Source: Achatina immaculata (lineage: Eukaryota; Mollusca; Gastropoda; Stylommatophora; Achatinidae). Taken from it: 64,000 nt of DNA. Position 1 is the first letter of the stretch, and each line of letters begins with the position of its first letter. The DNA is taken from contig CM019692.1 of the NCBI GenBank assembly GCA_009760885.1, positions 57,216,964-57,280,963 of the forward strand. Direction: 5' to 3'. Shown one piece after another: positions 48,013 to 59,082 of the stretch. Made by a program: the position numbers and the translations under genes. Under the pieces are notes generated by a model that did not search any database, had not been told where the DNA came from, and saw nothing but the letters and a program-made list of their open reading frames with translations.

Positions 48013-48194
48013 ATGTCAAGTAATGAAGTCTGAGAGTCTGCCAAGTATAAGTCACATTGTTTCAATGTTGTCCTAGATGTTGTAGTTGCGTGCCTGGAAG
48101 TTTTTGTTCATGTTTCTAAGTGTGTAACATAGAAACAAGAAGTCAAGATCTCTAATTTAGATCTCAGAGGTGTTGTATACAGAAGTAACTTTCT

Positions 48195-48530
48195 AACAAG
48201 AAATGTGGTTCTACAGAAAACTAGGTCATATAACATGGAGAATGACATGAACAAATGCACAAGTTTCAGAACAGCTCCAAGTGCAATTTCTTCTCGATGA
48301 AATAAAGATGAAGAAAATAAAATACTTTGGCCATTTCAAAAGACATAACAATATACTGAATATCATACTAGAAGGAAAGGTGAACGGAAAAAGAGGAAGA
48401 CAGAGATGTAGATTCGAAAATAACACACGGGAATGAGCAAGACACAGCCCGGCTGAGTGCACCATCAAGGCAAGGGAACTGGAGATTCACTGCCGCCAAC
48501 CTTCGTTCTGGAGAAGGCACATGATGATGA
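48195..48530 (+). mobile_element. LINE 3' remnant with GATGATGAT tail
   Basis: The plus strand reads KKIKYFGHFKRHNNILNIIL then EGKVNGKRGRQRCRFENNTR, an RTE-like C-terminus, ending in CACATGATGATGATT. 48012-48195 holds nothing recognisable. Confidence 0.6.
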
Positions 48531-48815
48531 TTATAAATGTACAGCCTCACACTTACGAGACATGTTGCTATACACATGCGCATACTGGCTTTCAATTGTC
48601 ATGACCATCTGCTAGTACAAATAAAAACCGCCGAAGTGACTCACAAAACTGGAATTTCAGTTTAAACAACAGAGTAAAAGTTGGATTTAAATAAAAGTAT
48701 TAGGAAAAAAAAAACGTCAGGTGTACGTCGTAAGTGTAATTTTAACAAAATAACTGTAGCTGAAAAAACAGAAGTATCAAACAATGAAATGCCGGACATT
48801 AATGACCACAAAGTC

Positions 48816-49050
48816 TCTCTAGGGCGTCTGAGTAGCGAAGTGGATAGTGCGCTAGTCTCTCTTGTGAAGGTCAGTGGGTCGAGTCCGGCCGGAGGCTCCC
48901 CGGTCACTCCAGCAGGCACCTGGCTTCTTCTAGAGTTGGGGAAGGAAAGGCGGCCAGGCGTGAAGCTGACCACGTTACAACATTGTAACGACAGGTCACG
49001 GAAAGTACGGGAACTAATACCACATCCCATAGAAGTTTCCGCGGAGGAAC
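48816..49050 (+). mobile_element. tRNA-derived SINE (family J)
   Basis: The A-box-like GTAGCGAAGTGGATAGTGCG and the B-box-like GGGTCGAGTCCGG are about 35 bp apart, as in a tRNA head. The body contains GGCCAGGCGTGAAGCTGACC, a block also seen in the interrupted family E SINE (30231). No TSD found. Confidence 0.7.
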
Positions 49051-49083
49051 AGGGTTAATTTTATCCTTTTTTACTTTTAAACT

Positions 49084-49106
49084 TTACTAAATCATCTGTC
49101 TCTCTG

Positions 49107-49158
<52 letters not shown>
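49084..49158 (+). repeat. (TC)n microsatellite
   Basis: About 70 bp of TCTG/TC repeats. Confidence 0.95.
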
Positions 49159-49159
<1 letters not shown>

Positions 49160-49160
<1 letters not shown>

Positions 49161-49727
49161 GGCATGCCCCGCCTTATCTATGGAACCTGTTTAAATTTAG
49201 CCCAAAGTGCAGCCAACCCTTGAACAACATATGTCTTCCAAAACCTAGACTTGATCTTTACAAGAAAAGCTTTAGTTATTCTGCTGCTCATCTTTGGAAT
49301 ACCCTCCCATCTTATATAAAAAATATAAATTATACTCTTTCCTACAACTACAAGTTTTCCCAATATCTATTTGATGTCGACTACATGCCTCCATGAATTA
49401 TAAAACTTAAAAGTTATCTTAAGCTGCTCTTACAGAAACCGAATACAATTAATTGTTTTCTGAATAGTCCCGAAAATTTTGTTTAGTAGATAGTCATTTA
49501 TAATGTATGTAGTTACTTCTGTACTGAGTGAATGTTTAAGAGCGAAACGTAAATGTTATATTTTATTTTATGTCTCTCAGCTTCAATGTTAGTTATGTTT
49601 GTTATATGAACAGCATATTTGTAGAATGTCTGGAATAGAGTGAAAGATGTATGATAAAGGGCAGAATGTCAGACGGGCCTGCGTGCCCAATTCTTAACCC
49701 TTTTGAAATAAAGATCAATCAATCAGT
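49160..49727 (+). mobile_element. CR1/L2-type LINE 3' end
   Basis: The plus strand encodes RLDLYKKSFSYSAAHLWNTL then PSYIKNINYTLSYNYKFSQY and LFDVDYMPP, the typical C-terminal AxxLWNxLP motif of CR1/L2-like LINEs. A ~330-bp 3' UTR with AATAAA at about 49707 and an (ATCA)n tail follow. All other domains are missing. Confidence 0.72.
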
Positions 49728-50015
49728 CTCTCTCTCTGAACCTTAAGTGCCCAAGACACATGGGGCTTCCGCAAGGGTTTTCCACAAACGCCTGTCCTTT
49801 GCCTTTTTTTCCCCGCTCTTGCCCAGGTGAGCCCTCTATAGCTCAACATCCTCTCTCTTGTTCTTCTCTATGTCTCTTTTGGTCCACCCTTACTTCTGTT
49901 CCCCTGTGGTGTCCGTCTTAGTGCTATTTCTGGTAGTGAGTTGTCAGTCATCTGGAGCACATGTCCCAACCATCGCCAGCGTCTCCTCAATAATTGCTGC
50001 CAGTGGCTTCGCTAG
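49728..50015 (-). mobile_element. RTE-like LINE family b, 3' end, antisense
   Basis: Reverse complement of the family b tail: (TC)n at 49726-49738, then GAACCTTAAGTGCC, then codons for TWARAG and the GTGGTGTCC region. It abuts the (ATCA)n tail of the CR1-like LINE. 50015-50400 contains a GAAGAAGAAG run (50070) and nothing else recognisable. Confidence 0.75.
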
Positions 50016-50404
50016 TTCATCCATTTCAGCAAAATAATTTGGAAACACGGAAGAGACACGCTACCTGAGAAAGAAGAAGAAGTAAGTAGAGATCATCGAA
50101 AAAGTGCCAGAGTCGCTCTGTGACTAAATTTAGGTGCTAAACAAACAAAAAAAAAACTGCGGTTACGAAATTCATCCGCGATTCATGCAACACGCCGGCT
50201 GAAACTCACCAGAGGGCGCTGTAAGATGGGTACTAATGTATTAGAGAGTGAGAAAGCTAGAGAGGGATATTCATATACAAATTGCTCCCAGCTGAGAAGG
50301 ACCACACTCTACGAAACAATTAACTATTCACAACGTCCATAAAGTGCTCTCACTTGATGTGGGATGTTTTCTTCCGGTTAAAATCATGAGGAGTTTGCAT
50401 TGAA

Positions 50405-50762
50405 ACTTGTTAGTAGCCCATAGTGTAGTAACGTTGCCCGCTAGACTGGACATAAGAGGCAGGTAGTCCACAATGTTGTAACGTTGCCCGCTAGACTGGA
50501 CATAAAAGGCGGGTAGTCCACAATGCTGTAACGTTGCCCGCTAGACTGGACATAAGAGGCGGGTAGTCCACAATGTTGTAACGTTACCCGCTAGACTGGA
50601 CATAAGAGGCGGGTAGTCCATAATGTTGTAACGTTGCCCGCTAGACTGGAATATAAGAGGCGGGTAGTCCACAATGTTGTAACGTTGCCTGTTAGACTGG
50701 ACATAAGAGGCGGGTAGTCCACAATGTTGTAACGTTGCCCTTTAGATCGGAGGTAAGAGACA
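50405..50762 (+). repeat. 50-bp minisatellite
   Basis: Seven units of GTAGTCCACAATGTTGTAAC plus GTTGCCCGCTAGACTGGACA and TAAGAGGCGG, with few substitutions. Confidence 0.93.
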
Positions 50763-50877
50763 GAGAGCGGAGGTGTTTGTGTTTGATACCAGGTTGGTGA
50801 ATCAAGATAATGGCGTCTCATCCCTGGGACCAAACGTTCACACCTACAGCTTTAATCTGGGTACTATGGTCCACATT

Positions 50878-51302
50878 CTGAGAGGTAACCTGATGGTCTA
50901 CATTCGGGGAGGTAACCTGATGGTCCACATTCTGAGAGGTAACCTGATGGTCTACATTCGGGGAGATAACCTGATGGTCCACATTCTGAGAGGTAACCTG
51001 ATGGTCTACATTCGGGGAGGTAACCTGATGGTCCACATTCGGGAAGGTAACCTGATGGTAAACATTCGGGGAGGTAACCTGATGGTCCACATTCGTGGAG
51101 GTAACCTGATGGTCTACATTCGGGGAGGTAACCTGATAGTCCACAGTTGGGGAGGTAACCTGATGGCCCACATTCGGGGAGGTAACCTGATGGTCCACAT
51201 TCGGGGAGGTAACCTGATAGTCCACATTCGAGGAGGTAACCTGATGTTCCACATTCGGGGAGGTAACCTGATGGTCCACATTCGGGGAGGTAACTTGATT
51301 GT
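50878..51302 (+). repeat. 27-bp minisatellite, open in both strands
   Basis: About 16 units of GGTAACCTGATGGTCCACAT plus TCGGGGA. Because 27 is a multiple of three, plus (GNLMVHIRG) and minus (VDHQVTSPN) frames are both open. Alternating CTGAGA and CGGGGA subtypes give a 54-bp pattern in the first third. Confidence 0.92.
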
Positions 51303-53430
51303 GCATACTATGGGAGTTAAGCAGTAGCCTGGCCAGTCTGTTCGTGGTCTGTCGATGAATCAACACCGTGAACGAGACCAGGTGAAATTTGAACACATTG
51401 TTTTAAGACCAGTCTTTCTCAGCGAAATCTGCATCATAATACCAGCTACAGCTCTCAGAATTCTATGCCTGGATCTCGTAAGGTTTTAGTGAATGTAACG
51501 GATTTACCTCCTCCTTGTTATGTTGAAATAAATCGTTCGGGCGTTGGATTTGGGCGGAAGGAATAATAAACGTGATTCTCAAGTTATCATGACAGCTGTA
51601 TCTGCTACCATCGAGAGATTGAATGCGTGAAACAGAGATCATATGAAAAGATGTAAAAGAATGTGTTCATTAACCAAACATGAACACTTATATAAAATAA
51701 GAAACACATGAATAATACATTATATACAAATAAGAACTTGTCATCTATAGTTCCGTTATGATAATTATTTTATAAGTTCGCAATGGATCCCTTTACAGTA
51801 TGACTGTTACAGGTGATATATCCAAAACTGACAGCAATACAAGCGTTCAAGTCCACGGTGTGACTGTATGAAAGGCGTTATGCCAAATGAAAATAGATGG
51901 GCGTAAGTTTTACACACACAAAAAAAAAGATAGGAAAGAAAGAAATAGTTGTAGAAATAGAGTGAGGAAAGTGGCCAGAAATAAGAACGTCAGAAAGCAA
52001 GGACATACAATAATCCAATATTTCGGCAAAAGGCTTTTTCACGGATAACATACGAAAACAACACAACAGGTAAAAAACACGAAAATATGTATGAAAAATA
52101 TACAGACTTAGTCTGCCAACAAGGCTGTCAGCTTCACGAGCAGCCGGTGAATCTTTTCAGGCTGAACCTGCATCAAACGCTTGAATCGATGTGAACATGC
52201 TAAAGAAGATCCAGGCTGGTCGAACCAACAAAAAACAAACAAACAAAAAAAGACTTCATTTGACAACTGTGAATCGGCGTCGCTGTCAAGAATAGGAGCA
52301 CATACGGATGTGTCTGGAGTACCTGGATGACGGTCTTTCCCAACATAAAATTGCATCTTCATGGCTGCATATTTATAGTTCAGAGTATGAACTTCATAAA
52401 CAGGTCCGTTTTTTTTAAAATATAAGAGTGATTGTTGCTGCTTTTGTATGTTTAATTGTTTCGTGGCTTCTGCTGTCCTCTAAGATGGGTTTATTTCGTT
52501 GCTGATTCACCGGGTAAGTTGCGTTTCACTTTCTCGTACAAATTTAGCGGTGACAGCGATGTTTGTGACGATGTCTGTGACGATGTTTGTAAGCTTGACA
52601 AATGATCGTAAATCTTCTTCCTCATCATTCAGATTAATGTGCCGAAAGTCACACTTCGTATTGATGAGAGCCTTGATGATAGTTCTAATGATGATAACGA
52701 GTAATGTGAGCAGGTGCTACCAGCTACGTCACATCCACGTACTTTCTGGGTGGCCAAAAATACTGGAAAAGGTTTTTTTTTTTTGTTTTTGTGAAACAAG
52801 AGCTTGATTATATAATCTTATTTGTATTATTTTTTTTTCGTGATCCTTGAAGATGAAAGAACAAATCACATTTACCTCTTTACCACTTTTAAAATTACAC
52901 TAACAAAGTTTGGCTGTATTCGGCAGCGACGTCTTAGGCAGATGAAAATTCATAGGAAAACCAGGACACGAGAACAAGACTTATGAAGCTTTTTTTTTTT
53001 TTTGTTAACACATAAAAACTATTTAGAACGTGGTTTATATGTCAGAGTGTACAGGGCACTTTCTCTGTAACTGTAATGCAGTTCGTAGACTGTGTCTCGC
53101 CGTCTCTAATTCTCTCATTAGTTAAGGGGTTTCTTGTGTGATCTTTTCACAGTTCTCGTTTGTGTTCATTTGATTCGTTATTCTAGACCTGCAGCGAGTA
53201 TTATGGACTGTTAACAGACATAAATAATTGTTCAGAAGATCAGTGCTTTAAATAACCGCTTCATCGTCTATATTTGTAATTCTGCCATTTGAGAAAATAT
53301 GATTTTTTTTGGTGTGTGTGTGTGTGCTCTAGCGCTCGCGTTTTAAGTTCATATATGTATAAAGCTACAGAGCGTGGCTTTTTTAATTTGCTGTACTGAG
53401 CCAGCGATTGTGCCTCTGTGCTTCGTAGTT
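51303..53430. other. Intergenic, no supported gene
   Basis: Short ORFs (e.g. minus 52108-52362, plus 52499-52807) have no recognisable domain or splice context. (CAAA)n near 52230, T-runs near 52770 and 52990, (GT)n near 53310. Confidence 0.45.
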
Positions 53431-53439
53431 TGTGGAGTC

Positions 53440-53510
53440 TTAGAGAATGTCTTCCACAGCTTGTGGTGCCTGAGCATGTGCATATACTAGGACAGACGTA
53501 GAATATCCTT
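53440..53510 (-). mobile_element. Short RNase H LINE C-terminal remnant
   Basis: The minus strand reads VYAHAQAPQAVEDIL, resembling the CTCAQVPQTVEHIL block of the LINE at 1126-2843. Only about 70 bp remain. Confidence 0.4.
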
Positions 53511-53579
53511 GTAAGTAATGATTATAGTTATTATTATTATTATTATTAGTGATATGATTATGAATATAATTAAGAATGT

Positions 53580-54595
53580 ATTGTAGGCAAAATAGTAAAA
53601 TCAAACAGCAACAGAAAAGCAGATAATTAGAAAGGCAAAACGCTGACAAAAATGGGAGAGGTAAACTCCCGCGACATAATATTAAGACGGGACGCTTCGA
53701 AGAGCAGATACTTAGAAATGCAAAACACTAATCAAAGGTAAACAGAGGAGGCAAAAGACAGACACGGCGACGTCGAGAGATAGGACAGTACTAACAACAC
53801 GATGACTCGAAAACCACTCGAGAACACCTAGCCGAGGTGGAACAATAGACATTGACACTTGACTGATGTAGTTCGGGCCAGGGGTCTTGTTGTTAGCGAC
53901 AGAACAGAGAACGGACTAATCCCTGAAGCAGACGCTATGAAAGAGATGGTGGACTTAATTAAAAATAACAATTAGATAGACGGAATTGAAGCGACTAACA
54001 CGTATGGCTTATTGGTAATTTTAGGACGCTATTTGCGATCGATTTTGGAAACAAAGGAAGATCCAATGACCAATCAAATATTTTGAGGCGTGGTCTATTG
54101 GACAGTTGACTTACGACATATAAGTCAGGGAAGTGGGCTGAGAGAGAAGGGAGCGAGAGAGAAGAGACAGAGAGAGAAGGAAGACGGTAGAACATCAGGA
54201 GGACCCGAAAGAGGAACACAAGAAAACTAGTAGAGGAACAGGAAAGAGAACGAGAGGTAGTGTTAGACTGAAGCAGTGTACAAAGTGATTTAGCAGTTTT
54301 GTTACCTTGAAACTTCGAGTAAAGCGATTTAGTTGAGGATTTAGTAGACCACGAGTTGCAGATCTGATATAGTAATGAGTATTCTTGTATGAAATATTGA
54401 ATATTGTGAAGTTGAGAACACTGCTGAAATACTGCATGTAGAATATGAGAAAGTTTGATATTGTGAACAAATGATTATGTGCTACAACAATGAATTTAAC
54501 GACATTTATGTAATATTGTAGCATAGCCTGTACAAGTGATGTGGTGAATGCTAAGTCGAATATCTTATTTGTCAGAATTAAATAAATAATGCAGT
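53580..54595 (+). other. Promoter-like segment, possible solo LTR
   Basis: Two CCAAT boxes (54063, 54070), an inverted CCAAT (54097), GGCGTGG (54087) and a TATAAG box at 54119 lie in correct order. A purine-rich leader (54127-54240) and an AATAAA at 54581 follow. This U3-R-like order fits a solo LTR, but no target duplication or internal retroelement was found. No gene lies downstream. Confidence 0.35.
54060..54124 (+). promoter_or_regulatory. CCAAT/TATA promoter-like cluster
   Basis: CCAATGACCAAT at 54063-54074 and CATATAAG ending at 54124, about 50 bp apart, a typical pol II spacing. Confidence 0.4.
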
Positions 54596-54599
54596 CTTC

Positions 54600-54835
54600 T
54601 TCTTCTTCGTTCGCTTCTACCACCAAAACCGCACTGTGATCATACTGAATTTACACCTGTGGTCCTCGTTAGGTCCCGTGGTCTCCTGTGTGATCCCCGA
54701 AAGGACCATTCGAGATCCCCGAGAGGACCATAAGGGGTTCAGAGTATCGCAGGGCTTTAGCCTGTATTCTTGGTGGGTCTCTGAAGCGGATTGCGTGACA
54801 CCGTGGTTTTCTTTGCACCAGAATATAATGCAGTG
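54600..54835 (-). mobile_element. SINE-like element family D, antisense copy
   Basis: The reverse complement matches 3115-3327: GAAAACCACGGTGTCACGC, GCCCTGCGATACTCTGAACC and a GAAGCGAACGAAGAAGAAG tail. It begins right after the candidate LTR end. The 5' part is truncated. Confidence 0.75.
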
Positions 54836-54839
54836 AAAT

Positions 54840-56090
54840 GTTCATCGGACTCCTCTGATTAGGGAAATGTAACATTTGTGAAACATCGATGTGTGATGTA
54901 TAAACTAAAGAATACTTCTTCGTTAAACAGAGATGTCACCCTTAAACTTCTTATAAAATGGTTTTGGTGTTGGTTTGTTCAAATAACTGTATTTTACTTG
55001 CTTCAGTCTGTTTGTTTGTTTGTTTTTTAAATCTCATATTTCAGGGAATTGATTTACTGACATATTTCGCAGAGTTTAATGCGAAATAGAATATGATTAG
55101 GCTCCTATGCCCACATAGTGTCAGCATAGTGTCCGTATAGTTTCCACATAGTGCCCGCATAGTGTCAGCATAGTGTCCGCATAGTTTCCGCATAGTTTCC
55201 GCAGAGTGCCAGCATAGTGTCCGCAAAGTGTTCGCGTATTGTGAATCACTAGTATCGCAAGATAGTCCAGAAAATACAAGGAGTTTCTTGTGGGGTTTTT
55301 TTTTTTCTAAGCGGGTGAACTTTCTCGTTTGTTCATCAAACATTTTATGTAACTATTTCCCATACAGAACAGTCTGTGAATCACAGCGTAGTAATTTATC
55401 TGTACATTATTTCACATGTTTTGTCGGCGAAAATGTTCGCCAGTCGCGATGAGGTGTGGAGTTTTTTTGTTTTCTTGGGGGAGGGGGGAGATGAAAATTA
55501 GCGAAACTGGCCAGGTATTTCCAAGCTGAGTAAACAACAACAACATCACGTGACTGATGGCGTGTCTCCAGGACCAGGGGAGTTTCTCTTTAATTCCTCT
55601 CCTCCCCCCAATCCCCTTCCCTCCGCAAATGATTTTTTTTTTCTTGCATTAAGAACTAGCACGGCGCAGTGCCTGAGTAGCATAATCCATTTGTTATCCG
55701 TCGCTTTTACGGGTAATTTTTCTTACATAAAAATATTGGTAACATTACACCCGCGGACGGTGGCTGTAAGTACAGTTCCTTGCTCCCATGACTGTTTCAC
55801 TAGAACAACACACAGACTGTTTTAGACAACAAGATTCCTGTTGTATGCAGATTATCTTTCTGCTAACTAGGTCAAGGAATTATGGGAAAAAAGCTTTACA
55901 CCCCATCTTTCCCCCCCCCCCCCCACCTCAACTCCAGGACAAAATAACAAACTCCGAGGTACTGTTACTATTGTAAGGGATATTGCTCTTTAACCGTGAG
56001 CAGTTTGTTCCTCGCTCTGTTGCCAGACTTGCAGCTCTCATGGTAACACTTGCTAGCTAGAAGACTAGGATGACTGCTACATGTAAATAT
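54840..56090. other. Intergenic with a short-period repeat
   Basis: 55110-55225 contains about nine degenerate 12-bp units (CATAGTGTCCG / CATAGTTTCCG). Pyrimidine-rich stretches and a C-run near 55910-55925. No gene seen. Confidence 0.5.
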
Positions 56091-56111
56091 TGTTTAAAGA
56101 ACTTGTAGAAG

Positions 56112-56192
56112 ACAGGATGCTACAAGGTAGAACAGAACAAGATAGAACAGAACAAAGTAGAACAGAACAAGGTAGAACAGAACTGATATCTG
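56112..56192 (+). repeat. Short repeat of GTAGAACAGAACAA
   Basis: Five to six degenerate 13-16-bp units. Confidence 0.75.
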
Positions 56193-56334
56193 ATATGGGC
56201 AATCGCCCACGAGAGTTTTGTTTTTCTTTTCTCCTAAGACACAATATTTGGATGCAGGGCCTCGGAGAGGAATTTTGTAAGCCAGTGCAACCCACCCCCC
56301 CTTTTTTCTTCCTGTGTTATCTGGTTTCATCCAC

Positions 56335-56792
56335 TACAGGCCCCCCACCCCACCCCAGAAACCCCTCAAGGCCCACCTTTAAAATATGGAAAACTGTCCA
56401 GGCCCACCCTTAAAACAGGGAAAGCTGTCCAATCCCACCCTTAAAACAGGGACAGCTGTCCAATCCCACCCTTAAAAAAGCTGCCCAATCCCAGCCTTAA
56501 AACAGGGAAAGCTGTCCAGGCCCACCCTTAAAACAGGGAAAGCTGTCCAATCCCTCCCTTAAAACAGGGAAAGCTGTCCAATCCCTCCCTTAAAACAGGG
56601 AAAGCTGTCCAATCCCTCCCTTAAAACAGGGAAAGCTGTCCAATCCCTCCCTTAAAACAGGGAAAGCTGTCCAGGCCCACCCTTAAAACAGGGAAAGCTG
56701 TCCAGGCCCACCCTTAAAACAGGGAAAGCTGTCCAGGCCCACCCTTAAAACAGGGAAAGCTGTCCAGGCCCACCCTTAAAACAAGGAAAATC
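56335..56792 (+). repeat. 31-bp minisatellite
   Basis: About 14 units of CCCACCCTTAAAACAGGGAA plus AGCTGTCCAGG. Two subtypes, CCAGGCCCACC and CCAATCCCTCC, cluster in blocks, indicating local homogenisation. Confidence 0.92.
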
Positions 56793-56794
56793 CT

Positions 56795-57620
56795 CGGGTC
56801 TTGGAACAGTTCATCTACCAGAGATCCTCCCACCCGTTTTTTTCTCACTCTCCTCCCCCAGGCCTAACAAAATCTCATACGACCTGACTGGAAGAACAGA
56901 GAAAAATTGCACGTAGAGAGCCCTCTAAAGAAACACAACGTCAAACGAGGAGGAAGCAAGGTCCAGTTTTGAGGACAGAGATGAAAGTGCCAAAAAGACA
57001 TGAGCTCCGTCGTACAAGTGGGTTATTGTTTTTAACGAAGATAACTGGTTATGCTAGTCAAATTCAGAACCAGAGACGAAAGAAGTCTGTCAGTAAAAAT
57101 GATAATCGACAGCTTTCACAAACACTTGACTTCTGTTTTCATTAAATCTATCATCATCTTTTTTTTTTTTTTGGAAGCCATTTTTACAATGATTTTACCG
57201 CTTTAGTAAAGTGAAGCTTAATTATAACCTGGCTGCACCACGAAGTAACACAACATATAACACAACATATAACTTGTTCATGTTTCATTCAGTTATCTAC
57301 TCGCTGCACTGTTTACACTACCCATAATACAGTTTCGAGAAGCATGGTTTCTGTAGAGAACAGGTATTCTTTATGCTGAATCAACTATCTTGGACTACTG
57401 CCCTCTGATTAACTAGACTGAAGTCTGTGTCAAAAGGTAAGAGAGAACAGCTAGAAACTGCTTCAACAAAATATTCACGCTACAGAAATTAAACAAGAGA
57501 ACGAATTTTAAAAAAAGTAAATAAACCGGTTCCATTTCATATTTAAATCATGGGCCAGATGACCAAATGTATGTGGTGAGACTGTTTACAGTGTCTTTTA
57601 GTGCAAACTGTGGCGCAGAA
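56795..57620. other. Intergenic, nothing recognised
   Basis: No repeat or conserved coding motif identified. Confidence 0.4.
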
Positions 57621-57624
57621 TATG

Positions 57625-57835
57625 ACATGCAATGAGAGGAGGGGGCATTGAAAATATTGCAACAGGGGAAAAAATAGAGGGAAAAAGAGCAAGGGGAAAG
57701 CCAAGAGAAATGATACTGGATATAGTGACGAGATAATGTGAGAGACCACTAACTGAACTGATGGCCTGCATGAAGGATCGAGTACTATCCAGAAACATAA
57801 AAGCCAATGCCAATGGATACGACACCTGATGATGA
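57625..57835 (+). mobile_element. RTE LINE family a, short 3' end
   Basis: GACATGCAATGAGAGGAGGG through AGAGAAATGATACTGGAT to GATACGACACC plus a GATGATGATG tail. Only the last ~200 bp of the element remain, with several indels. 57840-58290 holds nothing recognisable. Confidence 0.82.
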
Positions 57836-58294
57836 TGCAGCAGCTGCTGCTGATGATCATGATTCATATAGTTAAAATGTACTAAATCTTAACAATCCCC
57901 CTTCGGCTGTATTACAAACTTAGGCTCTATATGTTATAAAGATATAAAGTTCTTTCTTAAAGACAACTACAGAATGATTTTGTGGCACAACGTATACACT
58001 ATGTAAACACATACATACACAGAGATACACAGCGCCACACCAGATACATACTACATAATACGTACTTAGCATACAGTAACCAGAAAGGTTTGCATTTACC
58101 TGCTCATGAAGACCACACCATGCCACTGCTCCAAAATGAAAGAAACCCGTCAAGAAAGAAAAACATAATGATAGTTGAAAGAAAAAAATAAGCAAAGCTT
58201 AATGTATTTGTTTAATATATGCTTTGTACGTATAAATTTGGCGAACTACCTTGCGAGCCCTATGTGACGTTTAACGGCACAAGAAGGATGTAAG

Positions 58295-58830
58295 GTGTAC
58301 GTATGCCTTTATATAACATCCAGGACAGCATTTATCCAACTTAATAAAATATGGTCATCTAAGAACATCAAAACAAGAACAAAACTTTGGCTTTTCAATA
58401 TAAACGTAAAGACCGTCCTACTATATGGTTCAGAGACATGGGTTATGACCAAGACAATACGACAGGGGATACAAACATCCATGAAATACTACTTGAGGAG
58501 GATTTTAAACATTAAATGGCAGGATGAGATCAGGAACGAGGAGGTCTGGGAAAGGGTTGGACAAGAACCTATGAACCTACAGATCATGATTAGGAAGTGG
58601 AGGTGGAGTGGCCACACTCTGATGAAACCCGACACCAACATAGCAAGACAGACACTGACATTCAAGGGAATAGAAAACGAGGAAGACCTAGACTTACTTG
58701 GAGAAGAGAAATTATGACAGTGCTCAGAGATATGGGATGCGCATGGAAGGAAGGAGAGAATAATTTCAAGAACAGGGATGACTGGAGAGCCTTTAGCCTA
58801 TGCTCTCAAGGGAGTGAAAGGCGATGATGA
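58295..58830 (+). mobile_element. RTE-like LINE family c, best 3' copy
   Basis: The plus-strand frame reads SSKNIKTRTKLWLFNINVKT then VLLYGSETWVMTKTIRQGI, SMKYYLRRILNIKWQDEIRN and IMIRKWRWSGHTLMKPDTNI. A frameshift follows, then RPRLTWRREIMTVLRDMGCA and NRDDWRAF. The tail is GGCGATGATGATG. These are RTE-type C-terminal blocks; RT catalytic motifs are absent. It is the best reference copy for 20395, 25375 and 62120. Confidence 0.82.
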
Positions 58831-59045
58831 TGTACGTATGCCTGAAAACTGAGAAGGGGAAAAAGAATTCAGGCAAGCCTTGTTCTCGTGTTTCCCTGTT
58901 TATGAAAGTTTCATATTCAGCATCTGCTTCAGCAGAAGATAATGAAAGCTCACTTCTTTAACAGTTAAGTCAATCCTTTTATTTAGGAGTTGCTGGGTTT
59001 TGGTGGTGCAAGAATATTTCTTCAGACTGCCAGAAAGTAATGGTT

Positions 59046-59082
<37 letters not shown>

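Noticed and set aside
48681..49058. 125-codon plus-strand ORF
   Set aside because: It runs through a tRNA-derived SINE; the overlap on both strands is typical of chance ORFs.
52108..52362. 84-codon minus-strand ORF (MKMQFYVGKDRHPGTPDTS)
   Set aside because: No recognisable domain, splice context or repeat copy; could be chance in AT-rich DNA.
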